Positions 21,396-32,862 of a DNA stretch of 64,000 nucleotides are shown here, piece after piece. The position numbers and the translations under genes are program-made. Source of the stretch: Medicago truncatula (Eukaryota; Streptophyta; Magnoliopsida; Fabales; Fabaceae); the NCBI RefSeq assembly GCF_003473485.1, contig NC_053045.1, positions 41,458,494 to 41,522,493 of the forward strand, read 5' to 3'. A model generated the notes under the pieces. It saw nothing but the letters and a program-made list of their open reading frames with translations. It had not been told where the DNA came from and searched no databases. The first letter of the stretch is position 1. Every line of letters begins with the position of its first letter.

Positions 21396-23106
21396 TATAA
21401 AAGTTAGAAGTTGTATAAAAATTCAATATTGATGTTTGATTTTGAGTAGGAAAACATGAGAATTAATTTTTTTGTTAATAGTAATAAATTTCACGATTGA
21501 TATTGTTTTACTACTTTACCTTTTCGGAAAGAAAATTGGTTTACATTTTAATCATGATGTTTAGAGTGATTCACGCTTCCCTCTCCTTTGAGAAGTTTGA
21601 AATACATTCCTTTCTTGTATTAAAATATACATTTTTTTCTCTTGAGAAGTAAAAACGAGTAAATTACACTTCTTCTTCTCTTAAGAGATGCTCAAATTAC
21701 AAACTTCACTATCAAAAATTCAATATGCATTAAACTTTAATCAACTTTAACAAGAATAAATACTTCTATGATATCTGCTTGTGCCGCCATTTACGAAAAG
21801 ATAATTTTTTTAATAATTTTAATATCAATAATAATTAAATTTGGATCGTTATCATTAATTTAAATATTTTAGAATATACATTTCATTTTTCAATAGCCCT
21901 ATATTTACATGAGGTGTAATTTTTTCTAATATGTGTTACATAAAAAGTGAGGGAAGTGAATAATTTTAACATAAGAGAGAAGGATAGTGTAATATAAGCA
22001 ACTTTAAAAAAAGAAAAGTGTAATTTACTTTAATATTCATTATAATTTGCAAAAAAAATATGTAATGTAATTAAGAGTATGTTGGTAAAAAGAATAGTTT
22101 ATGGGATTATACTAAGTGAAGGTGGTCATGTAAAAGCATACAAGAACTTTTTTCTCCAGGGAAACGAGTAAGCGAATGAAAGGGGGAATGAAATAGAGAA
22201 AAATGTGAGAGCTACTAGAGACATGTGTTTCAGATTGACCCAATACTCATTTTTTCAACGGATCGTGTCACCCCAAGTCACTAGAGCTCACACAGACCAT
22301 AACATAGAGTCATAGATTTGTCATAAGTCCTTTAAGGACCGATACTCCCTTCAACCTTAATTATAAGAAAAAAATGTAACAAAAAACTGATGTCTTTGGA
22401 TTAAATTTTAAAACAATTACATGAACTTTGTTTGACATGTTTTTGTTCATAATCAAGGTTAGGGAAGTTATATTCAAACTTAAGTAAGTTTAATATTTAC
22501 TTTTTAGAGGTGTTGAAATTGGAGAGGATCTTAACTCGGATTTCTAATACTTATTAGTTAGAATTTAAGGATTCAGTTGACTGAGACTCAGATAAGATTT
22601 GCTTAGAATCCCTAAAACTAAAATTTGCTTAGAAAAGTGGTAGATTTTGTGATGTTTGGAAGTGGATGAGAATTGAGAGGACGGTGGGTGAATTTGGAGG
22701 CACGCGTGTGGGAAGAGACAAATGCGGCCCAGAAGCACGAGCACGAGCACGAAAGAAGGACGTTCAAGTGTGACCCTATTGTCTCTGGTCAACCCGGCAA
22801 TGTTTTGCAACTACAGCTTCTTCCAAAACACACTGTTCCCTTCTTTGCACGTGTATTCCAGCTGTTTTCATCCTCTTTTTTTTTTTTTTTTTTTTTTTTT
22901 GACTGTTTCTAGTAGTAGTAGTATAGTTTTGTACTATTTCCCTCCCTAGCTCTACACATGGAATTTGTTAAAGTTCTTAAAAATATAGTTGTTGTATTAT
23001 AATTGTTCTCTTTTTATTTGTTAAAGTTCTTAAAAAACAATAACTTTTTTAGTAATTTTGCATGGACATGCATTTGTGCTGGTTTGATTTTCATAATAAA
23101 TTTTAG
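21396..23106. other. Intergenic, one further worn MITE, no gene supported
   Basis: About 22345-22469 is a degraded palindromic element (CTCCCTTCAACCTTAATTAT .. CATAATCAAGGTTAGGGAAG). A GC-richer block at 22676-22850 is open in several frames on both strands, but shows no domain and ends in a T run of more than 20. It is not a gene on present evidence. Confidence 0.35.
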
Positions 23107-24921
23107 GATTAATAGAGTTTTACCCTATATAATATAGGTAATTTCTGGTTTACTCATTTAGGACATTTTTGGTTTCGAATCAGTCATTTTAAAAATAAAT
23201 AAAAAATTCCAGAATCCCCCTGACTCATCTGACTGTGCATATTTGATGACATGACACACTGAGTGGCGCGTTGACTGTGCATATCTACTTATGTAGTGTG
23301 TTGACTGTATAATTAATTTTATTTTTCAATTTTTAAGCGTACACGTGGCATTTGTGCATTTTTTTTTATTTTTAAAAATACAAAATAATATTAATTCATT
23401 TATATTAAATTAGAAATTTAAAAAAATCAAAAAATTGAAATTAATTATCGAAAATAAAAAACAACGTAAAAATTAGAAAACAAATCATATTTTTTTCCAA
23501 AATTAAGAAGATTTTTTTATATAAAAAATTCTAGAAAAAGATTATCTAAAATTTCAATTATTTAAACTTAATTCTTTTTAAAAAATATTATCTAAATTCT
23601 AGAAAAATATTTTCAATTTTTTATTTTTTAAAAATTCAGGAATTTTTTTAATTACGAAAACTATTTTCCAAAATTTAGATCATATTTTCTAATTATTTTC
23701 GAAAATTTTGAAATATATAAAGTTTCAGAATTTTTCATTTTTGTGAAATCTTCAAAAAAATAATCTGAATTTTTGGATTTTAAAAAATTAATTTTCAGAT
23801 ATTTTAAAAATAAAAATATGATGTGGAAGGGAGTTATACACGAGGCCAAATAAAAAAAATGTCATCTCAGCACCACATATTAGATTTTTCTGAGTTGGGT
23901 GGGGGGAATAAAAGGACGAATTCCAAACCAAATTCTTTTTAGACCATTTACAATGGTTGAAAATTTTCAATAACCCTCAACATCCACTTTTTCAATTCCC
24001 AACATTCCACATCATTTTCTCTCTCTTAATTCAACATCCATTCAATTTTTTATCTCTCCAATGATTTTTTTATTCAACACTCTACCCCACCACCTTTTAT
24101 TTCTTATTCTTATTTAATTTTATAATTTTGTTTTTATAATTATATAAAATTACAATTATCAATTATAATTAAATTAAAATAAAGATACACTTAACATTTT
24201 TTTTTTTGTAAAAACAAAATTTATTTAAAATTGATAATTGATTTGGATTTTGAGGATACACTCCACAAAATTTATTCTTAAAATAGATTTGGATTTTGAG
24301 GATGTTGGTTGGAAAATTGATTTGGGTTTTAAAGGTGTTGGTTGGGAAATTGATTTAGGTGTTGATAATTGTTGGGATTTTGGTAGCTAAATGGGTAATC
24401 AGAAGAATTTTGGGTAAACAAAGACTAAAACTTCAAAAGAAATGCTTTTAATAAGATTAAGAGAGTGAAAAACTTGGTTTTCTTTTCTGTGTCCAAATCA
24501 AATAATCCAAGAAAAAAAAATCACGAATTTTGGTAAAAATAAATAAATTATTATTTGCAATGAAATAATTGAGTCCAAATTATTAAGAAGATAAAAATCC
24601 AAACAGCCAATCGTGAAGCAACATGTGTCACTACTTTATCGACAACTCATTCTCTCTCCGCGTTTTCCTGCAAGCGACGCGCGTTGTCGGCGCGTGTCTC
24701 ACACGCGCCCAGCTTGGCAAATAAAAATGTGACGCGTGGCCCCTGCGGTCAGACTTTCAACATGTTTAAACCTTTCATCACCTCTCTCCTCTTCTCTCAT
24801 TTTCAATAACCCTCTCAAATGATTTCAATAGGTTGAAAATGGCATTCAATAAGCCATTGTAGATGGTCTTAGGGGGTAAACTGAAAACGACATATTTTAC
24901 AGGAAAAACACTATTAACTCT
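23107..24921. mobile_element. Possible older TIR element hosting the 23942-24868 MITE
   Basis: The left edge (TTAATAGAGTTTTACCCTAT, then ATAATATAGG..TGGTTTACTC) and the right edge (GGGGTAAACTG..CATATTTTACAGG..AACACTATTAACTC) are inverted copies with about a dozen differences. The later MITE sits just inside the right half. The interior is extremely AT-rich and non-coding. The superfamily and exact ends are unclear. Confidence 0.4.
23942..24868. mobile_element. PIF/Harbinger-type MITE (family copy 1) with TTA target duplication
   Basis: The ends are GACCATTTACAATGG and CCATTGTAGATGGTC, flanked by TTA on both sides (23939-23941, 24869-24871). The subterminal phrases TCAACATCCACTTTTTCAAT and TTTTATTTCTTATTCTTATT are shared with the element at 27400-28186. 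927 bp without coding capacity. Copy 1 has a GC-rich segment near 24650-24750 (GCGACGCGCGTTGTCGGCGC). Confidence 0.85.
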
Positions 24922-24928
24922 AAAAAAA

Positions 24929-25020
24929 TGTCAAGTAGTCTAGTGGTTAAAATTCACATTTTTTATGGTGAATAACTGGGGTATCCGGGATTCGAACCCC
25001 AACCCCTACATATAACAACA
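24929..25020 (-). repeat. tRNA-derived SINE fragment
   Basis: Read on the minus strand, a B-box-like GGGGTTCGAATCCC is followed by GGATACCCCAGTTATTCACC and the ending AACCACTAGACTACTTGACA. The same ending occurs in the SINEs at 31500 and 36931. The A-box half is missing, so the copy is 5'-truncated. Confidence 0.6.
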
Positions 25021-27094
25021 TATTTTTGTATCTATCTCTCTCCAACTTCCAAATCTCCATTTATTTTGCCAAATGGAGAGGATCTTCACCCAATCATATG
25101 CCCCTTACTCATAATATGTTGTTAAAGAAAAAGGGAAAATACACTCACACGGGGGGTGTGTTTAGTCAAACCAAATCCTCAAAAAGCAAGGTAAAGAGGA
25201 AAAAAAACAAGAAAAGGCACAGAAAAGGAAAACCAAATTCCTCTTCTAATCAAGTATAGTAAATTATATAAATTTCTTTTGCAAAAGTTTAAATACTTTT
25301 AGCATGAGGTAAATTAAGTATGAAATTTTAAGATAGCAGCGTTTAAAAATTTATATTTTATTAAAAAAATTGTAAATTTTTAAGTGATAGATTGTTCTAA
25401 TATTTTAAACATCATTGTAAAAATTCATTCAAACATGTGAAAGGCACATCTGAATTAGCTTAAAAACAACAACCAAACGTCGTGACTAAAAATATTTGGA
25501 ATACCAAAACCTTTTGAAAGTATTTCGAGAAACTAAAAACAAAATTTGAGATATTTAAGGGACAAAAAACTTACTTAACCCATAAATAATCAGTTTATTT
25601 TTTGCACCATAAGAACATCACCTAATTTTTATAATTTCAACACATAACATTATGATTAAGTTGGACCCACTAACACATTGATACAAACTTTTTTAAAATA
25701 ATGTATCACAATTCATCTCTTCAAAAACTAAATAAATCAAAGACAATGAAAAATAATATTTCGATGTCTCAATAGTGTAACATCAATGTTTATTTATACT
25801 GTGTCTTCCTGGACAAAGGCTCAACAATCACTCCTCATCCTCTTCCCAACAAACTTCTGCATACATGAAACATGCAAAAAAAAAAAGTCTTAAAAACGCA
25901 AGAAATGGGTTTCAAATCATATATACGGTATTCTAATTAAAGTGTGTAGAACAAACACGCAAACTTATATCATAATATCAAATATTCTAAGCATACCTTA
26001 TAATCATGATCAAAAGTGCATGACATAATAACGTTTCTTCAATTCTATTATATATACATGTGGTACTATTATAACTTAATCAAGAAAGTAAATTATAAAA
26101 ACACACTTAATAGCAAAAAAAAGTGTAACATGCCTCAATATGACTAATAAGATATTATTGGGTGATCAGTTAGGATTGACAATCAAAATACGCTCCATTG
26201 AGGTTGCACACAAGATATAAAAATCCTCAAGGCCAGAGTAGCGAATCTCTCAGGGTCTTAACTTTCTCAATTCATAAATTATTTTCTATCCACATACAAG
26301 TTCAATTATATGATGCATAAAGACCCCCTTATTCATTTTCAAAATGGAATACTGTTCTCACAATTCAGAGTTCATGTACATCATATTCTAAATATCAATT
26401 GAGTACCATCATATACTAGTTCACAGGTCACATTGATATTCTTTACAAATTCTTGTTTCAAATCATATGAATCACATAATTACACAAGTTCAAAACATAC
26501 TCGATCATCATTCCTCAATTTCGTGATTTGAGATAGTAGTGATAGGTTAAAAAACAAAAATATAATCGATTATATCAAAGATATCATGTACCAATATACC
26601 ACAACAACCTCACCACCACAAAATAATACAATAAAGAAGTAAATAATCTAAAAAAAAGAGTGGAGATTGATTCAGGTTGAATGTAAATGATTCAAAGAAC
26701 CACTTGACTGTGAATCAATTCGAAAATGACTTGTGACTAGATGAATTAATTTACATAGTTGTTTAGAAAGTAATAAAATACATTATGAAGTAAAAACTTG
26801 TTTAGAAAATGCTTAGTATTTTATGTGAACTTATTCAAAAGTAATAAAATAGTAGTGAATCAATTCATTATAGGGTGAATAAATTCACAATGATTCTTTA
26901 CACAAATAAATGGATTTTCAACATTTGGAAACTAACTCAATTCCATTTTAATTTTATTTACACCAAAAGTACAACCCAACGAAAATTAATATGCTCAAAA
27001 TCAAGCATACAAACATATTAAATTTAGCAAGGGTAAACTAGGGTGCTACTCCTAACTTTATATTTTGCAAAAATTTGGTTATAAAATTTGAAAA
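25021..27094. other. Intergenic / 3' flank of the F-box pseudogene, no gene supported
   Basis: AT-rich. A Lys-rich plus-strand frame at 25026-25259 is low-complexity. Several direct repeats of TTTAGAAA..AAGTAATAAAATA and GTGAATCAATTC occur at 26690-26900. No domain was found on either strand. Confidence 0.4.
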
Positions 27095-27399
27095 TTACCG
27101 TACAGAGTAAATCCGGATTGTGTACTTCACTATGATTGAAAGGTTAGCTGAAGCTCTTGGAAGTGACAATAGATCATTTGCCTTGCCAACCATTCTTGAA
27201 TCACAAATTACATTAATCTTTTCTATCACATGTGCTCTTGTAATCAAATGTTTCAGAAATTGCACTTCTTGATCTTTTCCTTTAAATCCCACCATTGTCA
27301 TAAATTTCAACTTGTGATTGATAAAATTGTACATTTGCTCCCTCTGCCAGAACATTGTCTTAGGAATCGGTAGAGCACAATCTTGAGAAGTAGCACTTA

Positions 27400-28186
27400 G
27401 ACCATGTATAATGATTTTTTCATTCAACATCCACTTTTTCAATTCTCAACACTCCGTATCATTTTCTTTCTTTTATTCAATACTCATTCAACTTTTACCC
27501 TCTCCAATAATTTTTCATTCAACACTTTACCCCACCACTTTTTATTTCTTATTCTTATTTAATTTTATATTTACATAAAATTACAATTATTGATTATAAT
27601 TAAATTAAAAAACACTTAACAATTTTTGTTTTTGTTTTTTGTAGAAACAAAATTTATTTAAATAATTTATTTTTATTTTCTTAACTTAAAATACAATACA
27701 ATAAACTAAGCACGCGACACACAAATAATTTAAAATGCAAGGCAGCAGCATACTAATAGAAAGATAATAATATTGAATTTTTTTTTTTGTCTCCAAATCA
27801 AATGAACCAAGTCTCTATTTATAGACAAAAAAAAATCATCAATTTTGGTAAAATTAAAAATTAAAAAAATTCATTTATCATGAAATAATCGAGTTTAAAT
27901 AATTAAGATGAGATTAATCCAGCAAGCCAATCAACAAGCGCCACATGTCAGCTCTTATCCACCACCACATTCTCTCTCTGCGAGAAAGTCCAGTCTAGCC
28001 TGTCAGGTTTGTGTAGTGCACTCTCCCTACAAACCACTTGTTTTGCTCCACATCTTCAGTTTGGCCCACCATTCTCCCATTCAACATCTTTCTCCTTCAC
28101 ATCATCATTCAACACACCATTGGAGCACTTCCACTTGTTGAAGGTTGCTTTCAACATATAGCAATTCAACGCCATTGAACATGGTC
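27400..28186. mobile_element. PIF/Harbinger-type MITE (family copy 2) with TTA target duplication
   Basis: GACCATGTATAATG at the left and CGCCATTGAACATGGTC at the right, with TTA on both sides (27397-27399, 28187-28189). It shares the subterminal phrase TCAACATCCACTTTTTCAAT and the region TTTTTATTTCTTATTCTTAT with the copy at 23942. It has landed at the start of the FBD-encoding last exon of the F-box gene, removing or displacing its splice acceptor. Confidence 0.85.
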
Positions 28187-30049
28187 TTAAACATGAATCT
28201 CCAAAAATCTATAAAATATAATTTCATTTTAAAAAATTATATTTCATACAAAAGAGTGTCATTCTTTAATGTGTATACGTTAAAAAATCAATAACATAAG
28301 GAACATTATAGTGCAATAAGGTTAATGGTCACATACCGGTATAGAAATTTCAAGGGTATTGAGACAGATGCATGACTTTAGTATGTATGAAAGTGCCAAA
28401 GCTTCTCTTATATTATTCAAATCCAATTCAATTGATAAGGTCGATAGATTTTGAAAAATGTTGTTTGAGATTCCTACATTTAAGTGATATATAGTTAGCT
28501 CAATTATATACTATAATGAAATGAAAATAAATCATAATCCATGTGAACATTCCAAATTAAATATTCATTATTTTATGCAATATACATTCAAATCACAGTA
28601 ATAAGACTCTCAATTGTGGCTGACAACAATCGTCTCAAAGATTTTAAATTGTGATTGTAGTGATGGTTGAACTCAAATCACAATCCTCAACATTGTAAAT
28701 AATCACAATGAAATACAACTTCAATCACAAAGATATCAAATATTTTGATGTAACAATCTAGATCACGTTGAATAATCTTTTTAAAATTCTGGTTATAATT
28801 TCTACATCAAGGTTTTAGAAGAAGTATTATCGATCTAGTAATCGCGACTATAAGTGTTGTTGCCCCAACTAGATAAATTTTTGTAATTTTATGTAATATC
28901 AACGATCATAAGATAAATAATTGATCACAATTTATAACCAAAATAAAAATAAAAAGGGAAGAACTTACAAAAAGAGCACTGCAATTTTCAAGAATTTCAT
29001 GAGTTTTGAGACTCTTTCCACTCGAATAAATGCTTTGCACAATTGGATCATAAGAAGAAGAAAAAGTATTGAGATTTTGAGAATACATTTTAAGACCCTT
29101 TTCCGGGTAAATTAGCGAATCAATCTCAACAACTTGAAGGCCCTCGATATAAATATCAATCTCTTCAACAATCAACCACTTAAGCTCCGAAAACTTAAGA
29201 TTAGGGTTTTTAATTTTGAGCACATCGAATCCATTTGACTTCTCCAAACTTAAGCATTTTTTTAAAATTCCATTGATTGTTTCACTCTGTATATCCATCT
29301 TCTTCAATTTCAAGAGCTTCAAATTTTCACCACTTATAAATGCAGATAAAGTGAAGAAAGTTTTGAAAATATCTCAGGAAAAAAATTGGGTTTCAGATCT
29401 TGATTGTTAGGAGCTAGAATTGAATTGAGACATTCTAGAATCAAAGAATTCAACCTTTTGTTTTTCTCCTTCACAATCTTAACCCATCCTTCCACGTCAC
29501 CAAGGGCAATATTTTGAGGGGAATGTTTAAAGAAAAATGTTAGATAGTACGGAACTTGTGGCGGCACTTTTTTGTTTTTGTTTTGAATAGTAAGTAATTT
29601 AATTAATTAATAGAGAGTTTAAAGGTAAGCAATCTTTTTATTTTATTTTTTTTGTTGAAAGGTTAGCACTCTTTAATCTTTAACACTAATTTTTTCGATT
29701 GAGGGAATTAATCTTAAGCAAATGGTGCAACAAATTGAAACGGTGCTGACCACCTTTTTCTTTGGTTGAATTGCATAACAATGAAGACATAGTGCATAAC
29801 AATAGATACCGTTCAGGTTTCTTATATGGTCAAGCGTCCGTGAATTTTCGTCAAAATAAATCCGGTACTATATAGCACTTCTCATGTTTAAATAATCGAC
29901 AACTTGTCAAATTATCTTGATGACGATCTAATATGGCATGAACTAGTTCACTATATTTTCGAGCATCTTCTTCAGTGGCTCGAAAGAATAATGGTTTTAT
30001 CATGCGTGTCCCATCAAAATCAAGGTGTGATGCATTAAAACTCTTAGGG

Positions 30050-30140
30050 AGAGCTTGCCGCCCATTTGGGTCCCACAATACTGGAGGGATTAGTCTCCGC
30101 AGTTGCGCACGGAGGATACTTGATTTACACCCAAAAAAAA
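30050..30140 (+). repeat. SINE-like A-tailed fragment inside the F-box exon
   Basis: CTTGCCGCCCATTTGGGTCC, CACAATACTGGAGGGATTAG, TCTCCGCAGTTGCGCACGGA, GGATACTTGATTTACACCC ends in A8 at 30133-30140. It separates the F-box (KRWEPFF) from the following conserved block (HLDFDGTRMIKP) of the host gene and supplies the premature stop on the minus strand. A diverged cognate is at 8985-9046. Confidence 0.5.
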
Positions 30141-30292
30141 GGCTCCCATCTCTTTGAAATGATGCTGCTTCTCACGGCTTGGTCGATGGAAAGATAAGAG
30201 ATGATGGAAGACAAAATGTCATTTGACAGTGTACTTATGAGATCTGGTTTTTCACGATTTTTTCTTGTTTTCTTTGTTTTTGATCTTGTCAT

Positions 30293-31499
30293 TTTTGTTG
30301 CAAGGAATCAAAACCATGAGGAGATGTCACTCTTGGTGAAATTGTTGTGTGAGAAAGGTTGTTTGCAAGAATTTTAATATATAACAAGATTGAATAGACA
30401 CAATTATATGATATGTTCTACAATTGGGCCGGCCCATTAGATTTTGAGGCCGAAAGCGATTTCTGAGTGATGCTTTATAAAAATAGCGAGGCCGTGTTAA
30501 AATTGATAAAATATTTGTATAAAATTTATGTATTTTTTTTTTATATTTTTGTAATTTATAGAAGAAATTATTAAAGTTAATGATGAAAAAATTTATTTTG
30601 TGTGTATGGAAAACATAATATTCCAATTCATTCATAATGTACGCTTAATTATTAGGACCTACATTCCATGTTAATTTGAAGAGTTTATTGTAAAGTCCAC
30701 AGCTCCTGGTTTAGTTACTTCACACTCTAGTCGACCATATCTAAAATCATACACATATTACATACACATGATGATATTCTATTTTTACACACGTACATAT
30801 TATGAATTAATACATTGATACATTATTAACAATGAATGGAAACTCAATAAAAAAACATAGGATTCAAAGAGAATAGTTATGGTAGAAGACTACTTGTTTA
30901 ATATAGAAACGGGTAAATAATTTTACGGATTAAAAAATGCATTCGACTGATAAAAATGTTGAAATTGTTAGGCCGGACGTCATGACCGAGGTTCAAACCT
31001 CAGTACCTCTACTTTGTGTGTGTGAGTTTATGATAACTTTTTCATCTCGTCTATCTGAAGAAGAAAAAATGCCCTCGATAGTTGAGTGTATCAAATTTAA
31101 AATACTAAAGTCTAACATTATTGAATCTATTGTGACACTTTTTTTTTTTTTTTTCATGTCACTTCACTTTTACGTGTATATAAAACGGGAAAATGCTAGA
31201 TATCAAGAATGATTTTATAAAAAAGATCCAAGAATGACATGGCACAATAATCACCTTTAGATTTCAGTCTTATTTATTAATCTTTCATAAAAAAAATAAA
31301 AAAAACATAACACCCACCACCCATGATTTCCGGCCAGGCTGAAATTTTATTGGCTAACATTAGTTTCAAGACTATTTCTTGATAAAATCTAAGGGTGATT
31401 ATTCTGCCATGTCATTCTTGAATTTTTCTTGATAAAATCTTTCTTGATATATAGCATTGCTCTATAAAACGACATTAATAGAAAACACATAATATTTCA
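30293..31499. other. Intergenic, no gene supported
   Basis: Near 30955-31000 a B-box-like GAGGTTCAAACCTC may mark another decayed tRNA-derived retroposon. A T run occurs at 31139-31154. About 31190-31450 contains phrases repeated in both orientations (ATTCTTGATAAAATCTAAGG..; TGACATGGCACAATAATCAC / GATTATTCTGCCATGTCA), probably a worn MITE. Confidence 0.35.
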
Positions 31500-31640
31500 T
31501 CCTCGTGAGCTTAGCTTAATTGGTAGGGATATTGCATATTATATGTAGGGATCGGGGTTCGAACCCCGGATACTCCACTTCTCCATAATTGAATTGTGTG
31601 AGCTCTAGCCACTAGGCTACTTGACAAAAAAAAAAAAAAA
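31500..31640 (+). mobile_element. tRNA-derived SINE, full length, with 17-bp target duplication
   Basis: The A-box-like segment TTAGCTTAATTGGTAGG and the B box GGGTTCGAACCCC (pol III internal promoter) are followed by a tRNA-unrelated body ending TAGCCACTAGGCTACTTGAC and an A tail of about 15. AAACACATAATATTTCA (31483-31499) and AAACACATAATATTCCA (31641-31657) form a direct duplication with one mismatch, typical of LINE-driven insertion. Confidence 0.82.
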
Positions 31641-31657
31641 AAACACATAATATTCCA

Positions 31658-32862
31658 ATTCATAATGTATGCTTAGTTATTTGGGCCTACATTCCATGTT
31701 AATTTGGAGAGTTTATTGTAGGCTATTACTTTTTCCACCCTGTCCAATTCTCACGCACCTTGTAAAATTTTTAAAAATGTCCCTGGATTTTCGGGTTTTA
31801 GAATCCGAAAACATCCGAAATGAATTCGGATTCTAAAACCCGGACTTCAAATAAAATCAATCAATTAATTTAAATTTTAGAAGACTACTTTGTTTAATTT
31901 GAGTGAATGTATCAATTATCAAATTTAAAACACTCAACACTAACATTATGGAATCTATTGTGACACTTTTCATGTCACTTCGTTTTCAAATGACATTATC
32001 TTATTAAACTTTTAAAACTAGACTTTTAACTCGTATGATGCAGATGTATATAAAAACATAAAAGAATTTAATAAAATACAATATTGCCATCAAAATCGTC
32101 CTAATAAGCCCTTCAAACATTTGGATTTTACCAAAGAGTATAATTAAGTTATAGTTCTTATTTTGTTTTTTTTTTGTCAAAAAGCAAGCAAGTATGTTTA
32201 ATAAATTTGATATTGGAAAATGCCGTATAAACATTCCTATGTTGTTCTCCTACAATTAATTTGATATTGAGTGTCGTGCAAATAGTTTTCCAAATGATTT
32301 TTCTAAAAATGTACAAACAACACCTCAATGACACCAAAGACACTCAAAAAATAAATGCTTATTTTATTTTTAGAAGGACCATCTATTTATTTAACCCAAA
32401 AAGAAATTATAAAATGCTGATCTTACTTACGACGTATCAAAAATATGTCAAACATTCCAATATTATAAAAGGCTGATCTTCAAGACACATTTGAATTTAC
32501 TTTAGGTGCATTTTCACTATATAAGATACCTTACCACCCACCACACGGTGCACACTGATAGTTTCACAACATCGAGTTAGTGAGCCCATTGCATACCTAA
32601 CATGACCGTAAAATTACAACTATAGCATTCAAATCTCACACCTACAATAAATAAAAACAAAATCCACTACACAAAACCCTGTATATTAATCTAAGGAATC
32701 AGTGTTACCAAAACAAGGATTTGGATTCTCTGCAGTGGGAAAAGGAAGCAGTTTCACACAGCGAATAGTTTCACACATCAAATGATCTTGGCTGTTAATT
32801 TGAGGCAAACTGTTGAGATCGAAAACTGTGTGACGCAGTTACTGCACTAAACCCAAATCCTT
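31658..32862. other. Intergenic and 3' flank of the PLC-like gene
   Basis: About 31770-31850 has an imperfect palindrome (GGGTTTTAGAATCCGAAAAC / GAATTCGGATTCTAAAACCC), perhaps a small MITE core. The 3' UTR of the PLC-like gene must lie just below 32863. Open frames at 32000-32480 lack domains. Confidence 0.4.

Larger units (their letters stand above)
27095..30292 (-). pseudogene. F-box/LRR/FBD protein gene, broken by stops, frameshifts and insertions
   Basis: The minus-strand order follows a legume F-box/FBD gene. The ATG at 30292 opens a basic leader (KTKKTRKNREKPD) and an F-box (LSNDILSSIISYLSIDQAVR, SSIISKRWEPFF), then a stop. A spacer follows, then HLDFDGTRMIKPLFFRATEE and LVHAILDRHQDNLTSC (30020-29880). 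After a non-coding gap, LGDVEGWVKIVKEKNK and PNFFPEIFSKLSSLYL (29567-29345) lead, after a frameshift, to LRR-like KLLKLKKMDIQ..ELKWLIVEEIDI up to a donor at 28968. A further exon (28473-28337) reads IELDLNNIREALALSYILKS. The FBD C-terminus (LKFMTMVGFKGKDQEVQFLK, SLPRASANLSIIVK) lies at 27395-27095, directly against a MITE. Intact members would recruit substrates to SCF ubiquitin ligases; this copy cannot. Confidence 0.72.

Noticed and set aside
22565-22949. Three overlapping open frames on opposite strands
   Set aside because: The block has higher GC and few stops by chance; the frames overlap, lack domains, and the plus frames run through a long T tract.
31500-31575. Possible functional tRNA gene (A and B boxes present)
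   Set aside because: No acceptor-stem pairing, no anticodon arm that folds properly, and the unit has a SINE body, A tail and target duplication.
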